NCBI GenBank assembly: GCA_019925795.1
Contig: CM034313.1
Location: 86,211,663 to 86,275,662 of the forward strand
Direction: 5' to 3'
Length of the DNA stretch: 64,000 bases
DNA from: Dendrobium chrysotoxum
Taxonomy: Eukaryota > Streptophyta > Magnoliopsida > Asparagales > Orchidaceae
Shown piece by piece: positions 55,299-64,000 of the stretch; the stretch's first letter is position 1; each line of letters starts with the position of its first letter. Made by a program: the position numbers and the translations under genes. The notes under the pieces are model-generated. The model was given only the letters and a program-made list of their open reading frames with translations. It had not been told where the DNA came from and did not search any database.

Positions 55299-57701
55299 AT
55301 GGACGAGATTGCAAAAATGGATAGCCATCTCTCATCTGCGGCAGCTTTTGTTGAAGGAGGCATACAAGATGTTTGTGAGGATGCATGCAGCATATGTCTT
55401 GAAGCTTTCTGTGATAGCGACCCGTCAACAGTTTGTTTTTAGATGTTTTACAATTAAGTTTTTTTATTCTGTGTTAGATTGCATTCCTGTTAACTTATGC
55501 TATTATTGATGCTTCAGGTGACGAGCTGCAAGCATGAATTCCATCTCCAATGCATTTTAGAGTGGTGAGTATTGATCTTCCATTGTTCAAGACAGCATTA
55601 TTTAGTTGATGTTTTGTGGCGTTACCAACAAGAGAATATCTGATCCTGCTTTGTCGGTTGCTTGGAATGGTGACGATTTGGAAATTTAGCATATACTGAT
55701 TAGTTAGGTCTCTTCAAGCTGATATGTTTTGCTCTGTATTCTTCTAGTGTTCTATCTTGTCCCAAATTTCAGTAAAGTTACCCGAGAAAAGCACAATCAA
55801 ATGGGAATGGGGCTTAATTGGTATTAATTGGTGAATGACCATTTTTCATCATTTTTCAGCACAAGGTATTAATTGGTGTATGACCATAAATTTGATCAAA
55901 TGGGAATGGGGCTTGTGGTTCTTTCTATCATGCGTTCAATAATTTGCCGTTTGCATTATTTTTGGTCTGTTTTACTTGTAAGCATCAGCGGCATCTATGT
56001 TTTTTAACTTTATATATTAATAGAAACTTGAAATGCCTGGTTTTGGTTAATGGTTCGTCTGCTTGTTTCATTCCCTTCAAATGATATGGATTTTTTATAC
56101 TTTCTCCAAACCTGGTGCCCCCACCCATACCATTAGAAGGAATATATGCAGTGATTGCATAATATTTAGTGTTAGGAATTGCAATGCTTGATACTTATGT
56201 TGTGCTTGAAGTGAATCTAAAGAATTACCATTGTCTATGTTTATGAAATTGATTACTTTTAAGCTTTAATAAGGAGGAAGGTTAGTTTACCGTCATTGTT
56301 AATGAGATTTTATGGTGCTAGATTGTTTCCTTAATGATTTCTGTTCATGGATTTAGGTGTCAAAGAAGCTCTCAGTGTCCTATGTGTTGGCAGCCTATCA
56401 GCTTGAAGGATCCTGCTTGGTTTGTTTTAAACGTGGTCATCTTTGATGTATGCTTGATTTTTGCTCCAATCAAAAGCTTAATTCTTGTTGTAATGCTGAC
56501 TTGGCAGCCAAGAACTTCTTGAAGCTGTGGAGAAGGAACGGGAAATTAGGGTTAGGGTTAATCAAACTCGGAACACGGCTATTTTTCACCACCCTGCACT
56601 CGGAGATTTTGAATTGCAGCATGTGAGTTTTCTTTTATAAATTTGCACTAATTGGCCAGACACAATTTTTTCTTGATGTATTTGAAGTATTTCTCTGCAT
56701 TGCTTTTCTTTCCACTGCATGTTGCAGTTACCAGTTGGTACAACTGAGAGTGAACTTGAAGAACGCATAATCCAGCACTTGGCAGCCGCTGCTGCCATGG
56801 GTAGAGCCCATCATATTGCAAGAAGAGAAGGGCAGCGAGTTAGGTCAGCAGCTCATGGACGCCCCCAGTTTGTAGTATTCTCCACAAATCCAAATGCACC
56901 TTCTATTACTTCTGTTACTGCCTCCTCTGCTCCAAGTGGGGATGATGAACCAGCTACTGCTGTGGCTTTTGATAGCCCATCAGCTTTGGTGACTCCTAGT
57001 GGAGAGGAAGTTTCAAATGTAACTTCATCTCAAGCAGAGCTGGTTACTGATGTGTCATCTGGTTCTAATATTGGTAATGCCAATAGGACTCCCCTTTTAA
57101 ACAACCGGTAATTATACTCCAAAAATGAAAATGTTTATATATGTTTCTCTAAGTACTGATCTTGTTCTCTGATATATCAGTACTGCTTCTTGATATCCTT
57201 TTGCAGTTTCTCCGCTGGCCAATCAACTCCAGTTGGCCATGATAGAGCAGGACCATCAGATTTTCAATCTTTTTCAGAATCTCTAAAATCTCGTCTAAAT
57301 TCTGTCTCAATGAGGTAGATTAAATCTGTATATGACGTCCAAAGATCAATGAATCATTAATGATTTATTTACTCTATGTATAAATTAGGTATAGAGAGTC
57401 AATTACAAAAAGTACTCGTGGATGGAAGGAGCGATTATTCTCTCGGAACTCTTGCATGGCAGATATTCGGTCTGAAGTTAGGAGGGAAGTTAGCGCTGGA
57501 ATTGCCAGTGTCTCACGTATGATGGAGCGTTTAGATGCAAGAGAAAGTGGAAGGAGTGCTGATGCATCCACTGCACAAACTGCTGTTATTCATACTGACT
57601 TAGAACAGACCAGCGAGAGGGCTGCTGAGGATCATACTAGTGTTCTTCCTACTGCTAGTACTGCACCTACTTTCTATGCTGCCACCTCTGGTTCCAATTA
57701 G
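55299..57701 (+). CDS. RHF2A: RING-H2 E3 ubiquitin ligase, RHF2A type (385 aa, seven coding exons)
   Basis: Coding exons 55299-55430, 55518-55564, 56357-56419, 56508-56622, 56728-57107, 57207-57314 and 57389-57701 sum to 1158 nt, exactly 386 codons. All introns are GT-AG. The RING-H2 finger has C30, C33, C48, H50, H53, C56, C67 and C70. Family segments around it are intact (AAAFVEGGIQD before; QCPMCWQPISLKDP after; LEERIIQHLAAAAAMGRA downstream), followed by a Ser-rich region and a basic C-terminal stretch. RING-H2 proteins pass ubiquitin from an E2 to substrates. Arabidopsis RHF1a/RHF2a act in gametogenesis by promoting turnover of the CDK inhibitor ICK4/KRP6. The length is close to the Arabidopsis protein. 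No damage seen. Confidence 0.93.
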
Positions 57702-60700
57702 GCTGCTATGCATTGCCTTAGATCTACCCGTTCTATCTTCTTTTATCCTTTAAGGTACATGAATTTGTGCACCACACACCTTGAAGTAATCACCAATCAA
57801 TATTATTTCTTTTTCTTTTTTCTGATTTCCATGCTCCTTACCCCCTCTTTTTATCTATAGTATATACTGCATGCATGCACCTTTGCTGACAAGCATAATG
57901 CAAGATATTATCTTGTAGGCCATATATTTCCACTATGTTTTCACTACGTTGCTTCTCTTTCATACTGCCTTGGGGATCCAGGCACTCCCAAAAGGAAACT
58001 TGAAGAATAAAACTTGAGTTATGTGATGATAGTGACGGATTCATTTGTGGTTTTATATCTGTTCTCAGGGATATTATTATTGTTGATCTAATGTTTATGT
58101 TACTATCAATTTTGGTTTTTTTTTGCATCAGCCTCATCTTGTTTGGCTCAACTTTCAATGCTTAAACTAATTATTGGGTCCTAAATTCTTATTTGAAAAA
58201 AAACCACTACTACCACTTGAATTTTGATTTTTATAGGTCGATTATAAGCCGTCATTTTATTTAGATATATCTCACTGATCATCTATCCTTGTACTGATGA
58301 TACTATCTTTGTCGATCTCTGCTTGTATGATTTTATCTGCATGTTTGCATGCCACAATAAAGCACCACTCTTATGCTGGTGCTAACCATGTTTCAAGTTC
58401 AAAATGAGTGGTGGTTGTACTGTCCCCACAATGCTTGTGGGAGCACAAAAACTATCTGTTTTTAACTTATCTTCAATTGAAGACATGAAATAGATCAGTT
58501 TGAGTTACTTATTGGGGTTTATGAGTGGAATTATTTTATTCTTGAAGGTGGATTTGAATTGAGTTTATTAAGGGCTATTTGCTTTCGTAGAAAAAAATAT
58601 ATTTTAGAAAATGTTGATTTCATCCTTGCTTATGTTATTCATGAAAATGAAAGCATTACATTGGATATGTTTTTAGATGGATCATGAATTTCAAAATCAA
58701 TTTTGATTTATTATTACATCGGACCATGAATATGATAAATTTCCATCATTTTTTAAAACATGTTTTCTATATTCAAGCAACCAAATGGGCCTAAGGCGCC
58801 ATGCAATTCTTATGAACGATTAAAAATTGGATGGAGCTGAAGTTATGACATTCAATGCTAACAGCAAGTGGTATATGATGATTTCGAATTACATCTAACC
58901 ATGATATGCATTAATTTTTATGTATTTTACATTTTGCGCACCAAAAATTATTAATTCATATTAAATGTTTGGCTTTTTTTTATATTACCTTACTCTTTTA
59001 AGGAGATTTGTTTTATGTTCCACCATGCTTTTCCTTTCTATGAAGTTTTCCCTTTTTATCACGGCCGATTATTATCCTTGAATGTTTGCATTCCAAGGAA
59101 ACTTATCATTTGGATTTGTTTTATGTTCCTCCGTGCTTCTCCTTTTTAGAGAGTTCTTTTTTTAATAAGGAGACTTTTCAACTTTTCCTCTGGACCATTA
59201 GCATTTTTTAGATTTTTTATACAAATTTCATCGGATATTGAAACTTCAAAATAAATAACATTTGCAATTAAAGCTTAAAAGTTTTTTGAACCAAAAATGG
59301 AAATTCAGCCCGAAATATTTGGATACAGTTGCTAGTTAATTTTTGGTAATCTGTTTTGCCTGTTTCTTCGTAATTCAGAGCATTGCACCATTTCTATTTT
59401 GAAACAATATTCCCTGCTAGATGTAGTAGGATGGATCACTGGTGTAGCAAGAGAAAAAGGCAAAATAAGTTGAGATTGATGTCATGCTTCTGCGATGTCA
59501 TGGCGTTAAAGAGACTTTATGACACTAACAAATGGAGCAACCAAGTTAAGTGACTGAATTATTATTGAGCAATTAAAGGGGTTTTTTTTATTGAGTTTAT
59601 TAGGTGTTATTGTTAGAGGATGAGATCGTGAACAACATGCATAACAAAATATTTTATCTAAATCTGAGATCTTTCTTTTTCAGGCAAATTATTTGAGATA
59701 CTTTCCGTAGCGTTGACATTTCTTTATTGTGCCCTCCACAATGTTATAGTTCATGAAGATCAGAAGATCTATCTATTTTCTATAGCTTTTTTTTTAGATT
59801 CTTGAAATACATCAAATTATTACACTGAAGATTCTTAGTAAAAAATTTATTGCACTTACTACAATCGTTGTCCAGCAGAAGCAACAAAATGCCATTGATT
59901 TTTAGCAGATGCACTTATATTATTCTGTTGGAATGCATTTGCTATTGGGTACAGCTGCAGCAGCACATTGTTTCTCCTTAGCAACGCTTTAATTTAAAGC
60001 AATTGCCATTGGGCAATGCAAGCCACTCGGGTGGTACTTATAAAATCTCAAAAAGTTTTAAACCTCTTTCGTTGAGGGAATCCTTATAATTAAAGCTAAA
60101 GATGCTCTAACTTTATCTTCTTATTTTTATTGCAATGCTACTAACTTGATGTTTTAATATCTAAGCTCTAAAAATTTGTGCCCAACTCCGTTGGTCTAGG
60201 CCAAATTTTCAGAAGGCTGGTTAGATTTTAGATGAGATACTATTTAAAGATTTCACTCTCATTTGTGAGAGCTTTATGATGTGGTTCAGAGTTTTTTGTA
60301 GGCAGAAGCCCCCTATGGTTAATTAGCTCTCCCGGTGATGAAAGAAAGCTTTCAATTTAGACTAGTCGTTCAATGTTAAATGCATAACAAATTGTAGCAG
60401 CAATTTGATTTTAGTATTTAGAAAATTCATCGCCTTTATGGCGGATAGAATGACGATGAACCTGATCAATGTTCCATGATTTTATCATCTCGGGTTGTCA
60501 TGCACGTTGGTTTACTTAGTTTGCTGACGTAGTTGACTTAAACTAATAAAATGCTTCTTATCGGTAGTCATTGTTGCATTGTTTAAGGGGACGTTGTAGT
60601 ATGGGGTGAATGTTTATCTAAAGGATAATTTTAAGTCAATCTTAACTAACAGAAAACTTTGCTGCTTATCAAGTACAAGTTATGATTCAAAACTCAATGG

Positions 60701-60998
60701 GGGCATAGCATTGGAGAATATCCAGGCTTTGGCCATGATCGTAATTTAATTATGTCATTTTGCAGTGAAACCACCTGGTTAGAGGCCTAGAGCCAGGTTC
60801 CGTTATTTAGTGATGCTATTTGGTGACAAAATTATCCAGTTATAAGTGCCATGTCCTTTTTGGTGAGAAATTTTTCGAGAAAAATATTGTGATATGTTTG
60901 ATATAATATTAGCTCTTTGTGAGTTGAAGTTAATATTAAACTTGTCACCCTTAACAAACTATTATGGAGGGTGAATGGTTGTTGCTTTAAACTTTGGA
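57702..60998. other. 3' UTR and intergenic region
   Basis: The first few hundred bases probably hold the RHF2A-type 3' UTR. A local duplication repeats TTTGTTTTATGTTCC near 59007 and 59116. No further gene recognised. Confidence 0.45.
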
Positions 60999-62790
60999 AT
61001 ACACCAATTGTTTCTAGATAATAACTTTCATTGCAGTCAACATCAAACAACTTTATACATAGAGGAACAATTGATCATTGAGATCATTTAGAGAGACATG
61101 ACTGCATATATGTGCATATGCAATAGTTTAATTATGGTTAACCTTTTACCAGACCCAACTTTTAGTAAGAGTACGGATTGAATTATGGTAAACCTTTGGC
61201 CAGGTCCGACTATTAGTTGAGTTAGTTCAATCAAGCTAAGCAGGTTCTAAGCTCATTGCCTGGTCAAGTTAGAAGCAGAAGTTGTAGCATCTGATGAGTA
61301 GAGAATTTTTTTTCATTTTCTCAATCTCTTTTATATAGAGATTAGATAATTTTTTATTTATGTTAAAAAAATAAACATAATGCTCTTTGTATCCTGTCTC
61401 CAGTCTAGGATAAATTTTTTATTTATAATAGGTACGTAATTCCCTTTTTTTATTTTTCACCATTTCTGTATGGGTGATAGCTTCTGCTCTTTTCTGTATT
61501 TGGTCTCTAGTAGTCTAGGCTCAATTGTTTTGTTTATAACCGGCATGGAATTTTGTTTCTATTATGTACGCCAATTCTAGGTAGATAATAACATCCATCG
61601 TTATCAACATTAAAGAACAACATTACCATAGATAAGCAACTGATCGTTTGGGGAGAACTTATTGCGCACATATACCTAGTTAGTAGATTAATTATGGCAA
61701 ACATTTATCCTGTCCAATTTTTAGTTGAGCAAGATCATTCAAGCTCTAAGCAAGTTCTTGGCTTGCGACCTGGTCGAGTAGCAGCATAAGTTGCATCATT
61801 TATCGAGTAATGAACTTTTTGACATTTACCATTTTCTTTTATATTGAGGTTAGAAAAATATTAATTTACGCCAGACAAGTAAACATAATGCTTTTTTTTT
61901 TTCACTATAACTTGCCTCTAGTTGTCTATGCTCAATTATTTATTTTATAATACGGACTGAATATCATTTTTAATTGCTCACCATTCCTTATAGATGATAA
62001 ATTTTGCTCCCCCCGTATATCCTGCCTCCAGTATTCTACGCTCAATTATTTTGTTTCGAGCAAGCATGGAATTTCATTTATATGAAGTACACCATTTCTT
62101 TTTAGATGATAACTTCCATTGCAGTTCACATCAAACAACAACATCATCCAGATGTGCAATTGATCATCTAGATCCTTTGAAGAGAAATTATTGCGTATAT
62201 GTACATATTCAGCTGTTTAATTATGGTAAACCTTTGTCCAGGTTCGACTGTTAATAAGATTTGGATTCAATTATGGTGAACTTTTAGCTAGGGCTGATTG
62301 TTAGTTAAGCAACGTGAATCAAGCTAAGCACGTTCTAGGCTCATGACATGGTCAAGTAGCAATAAAAGTTGCAGAATCTAGTGAGTGGAGAACTTGTTGA
62401 CATTTCTCATTCTCTTTTATATTGAGGTTAGAAAATTGTTAAGTTATGTTAGACAAATAAACATAGTGCCATTCTTTCTATCCTACCTCGAGTTGTATAG
62501 GCTCAATTATTTATTTATAATAGGGATGGACTTTCATTTTGTGTTGTTCACCATGTTTTATAGATTGTAACTTATGCTCTGCTCTATATCCTGTCTCTAG
62601 CAGTCTAAGCTAAATTATTTTGTTTATAGCAGGCATGAATTTTATTTGTATTAAGTACACTATTTCTTTCTAGATTTTGGCTTCCATTGCAGTCCATATC
62701 AAACAACATCATAATTCATAAGCAATTGATCATCAAGATCATTTGGAGAGAAATTATTGCGCATATATACATAGTAAATGTTTAAAGAAT
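60999..62790 (+). repeat. tandem array of about 520-570-bp units
   Basis: TGATC landmarks following CAA.. occur at 61072, 61641, 62161 and 62728. Each unit repeats, in order, TTCCATTGCAGTC..CATCAAACAAC, TTGATCAT, TATTGCGCATATA, AATTATGGTAAACC, a CAAGCTAAGCA.GTTCT stretch and CTCAATTATTT. There are three complete units and a partial fourth. They are too diverged for a recent satellite and have no coding frame of note. Confidence 0.8.
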
Positions 62791-63062
62791 TAGCTTCTAT
62801 GGTTGACTTTGAGAAGCTGGAGTAATAAAAAAAGTGATTTATATACGAAATAGAAAATTAAACCAGTAATATAATTTTGTTTCTGCACTTAGGGAGTGAA
62901 CTTTTAAATGTCAAGATTTTTGACATTGAGTTATAATTTTTTTATAGAGATATTCCCTTACAGAAATGATTAGAACCTATTTGTAGTTCAATCCCACTTT
63001 ATTTTAATTTTTAGATAAATTCAAGCACAGTTGTCTTAAAATCTCCCAGCGAGACAGGGCGC

Positions 63063-63128
63063 ATTTTAAATATTTATTCGGGTCGACATCGCGCTGCGTG
63101 CTGAAATTTCCGAATAAATATTTAAAAT
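63063..63128. other. perfect 19-bp inverted repeat with 28-nt loop
   Basis: ATTTTAAATATTTATTCGG (63063-63081) is the exact reverse complement of CCGAATAAATATTTAAAAT (63110-63128). The loop is GC-richer (TCGACATCGCGCTGCGTGC). The sequence changes from AT-rich to balanced composition here, suggesting an element border. Confidence 0.85.
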
Positions 63129-63329
63129 CACCAATTACTAACATTCCTTCAAATCAGGGTGCGACAATTTCTATTATCAACATATATGTGGGTGACTTTC
63201 CTATCAATTCGGGACACCATTTTCCCCAGGATACCAAGATTTCAAAGGTCAAGAAAGAGATCTTCGCAACTGCATACTCCAACAAGTCGAGCTGGAACAG
63301 CCTGAAGTTTTTCGACAGCCTGAAGATTA

Positions 63330-63810
63330 AGGTTCGAGTGGGTGTAAAAGGTCGGATCCAACAAGCCCAAATATAGCTGGATCGCTGGCAGCTTCGTCTA
63401 CTCAACACGTCATAAAAAAGGCCGTAATAGCCGAACCCTCACTTCGTTAACCCGTTAGTAGGGTCTATAAAAAGTACGAAGGTTAATTTGACTCGACAAG
63501 TTCAAGTAGTCATAGTCCATAAGATTCTCCTAATTGAGTGGAGAATCAAGAGTTCCAGTGGGAAGGATGAGTCGCGAACAACTATTAAATATCCGTAGAC
63601 TCCAAATCTTCAGTCATAAAGGATGATTTCAAATATACCAACTTTAGCAGATTCAGCATTAGGGAACACGTTCCCCATAGCCTAAGTCTGAAGCCTGAAT
63701 GACTGTAAAAGGTCGGATCCAATACGCCCATATATGGCTGGATCGCTGGCAGCTCAACATATCATAAGAAAGGCCATAGTAGAGAAACTCTCGTTTCAAC
63801 AACCTGAGGA
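63330..63810 (+). repeat. diverged direct repeat in a retrotransposon-like region
   Basis: GTAAAAGGTCGGATCCAA.A.GCCCA.ATAT.GCTGGATCGCTGGCAGC occurs near 63343 and near 63704, about 360 bp apart, each followed by CATAA.AAAGGCC. The surrounding 63.1-64.0 kb has the look of the non-coding part of an LTR element that continues beyond the window. Confidence 0.6.
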
Positions 63811-64000
63811 TGGAGAGCTATCAAATCCTAGCCCACATAATCTAATGAACTCAAGCGACTCAGATTGAAGTCTTCTCAACTGGTTAATGATCGAGATACT
63901 ACCTGCATTTGGTACTATCAACTAAATGCAAAGCCTGCAAATCTTTCGTCAAGTCCGGCGCATAAAGCACAGGACAGAAAGAGCCAAAATTTTTGAAATT

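Noticed and set aside
55202..55692. Minus-strand frames over the first RHF2A exons
   Set aside because: The spliced plus-strand gene gives an exact 386-codon frame with RING-H2 residues; the others have no motif.

Overview
This window is nuclear DNA of a flowering plant. It has AT-rich intergenic sequence, spliced genes with GT-AG introns, and plant-type Ty3/gypsy (Tat and Tekay/Del-like), L1-type LINE, Helitron-like and Tourist-like MITE elements stacked and nested in one another. The style of the repeats suggests a monocot, but that is a guess. Most of the 64 kb is transposon. Only two genes look intact: a small conserved plant protein of unknown function (6780-7250) and a seven-coding-exon RING-H2 E3 ubiquitin ligase of the RHF2A type (55299-57701). 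A DUO1-like R2R3-MYB gene (26698-26076, minus) appears broken.

Left part (1-8.4 kb): the 3' end of a decayed Tat-lineage Ty3/gypsy element. It has an integrase remnant, a large ORF on the opposite strand with its own TATA box and a 76-nt intron, a polypurine tract and a 3' LTR. An old solo LTR of a related family follows, with target duplication ATTAT, then the small plant gene and a fold-back MITE.

8.7-15.3 kb: a nearly full-length L1-type LINE on the plus strand. ORF1 and ORF2 overlap by 8 nt, ORF2 carries one 1-bp deletion, and a long hydrophobic ORF lies before the poly(A).

15.9-25.4 kb: two Helitron-like elements. The first is split by a young, complete LTR retrotransposon (17366-24059, minus; target duplication ATCTT; LTRs differing at about 4 of 1030 positions). 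That element has gag but no pol, and keeps the internal antisense promoter seen in the first Tat element. It looks like a recently mobile non-autonomous derivative.

25.7-32.3 kb: a cluster of Tourist-like MITEs with TAA/TTA target duplications, several placed end to end and one carrying a nested MITE. The broken DUO1-like MYB gene lies inside the cluster, with a relic of a duplicated 3' end beside it.

35.4-54.3 kb: a decayed Tekay/Del-like Ty3/gypsy element on the minus strand, split within the integrase C-terminal coding region by a 12.7-kb insertion flanked by GGACT. The insertion has no recognisable coding capacity and contains two tandem diverged repeats of about 3.4-3.5 kb. The RHF2A-type gene begins about 0.4 kb beyond the element's 5' LTR. 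The last 6 kb holds a tandem array of about 550-bp units, a perfect 19-bp hairpin and the start of another repeat-rich region.
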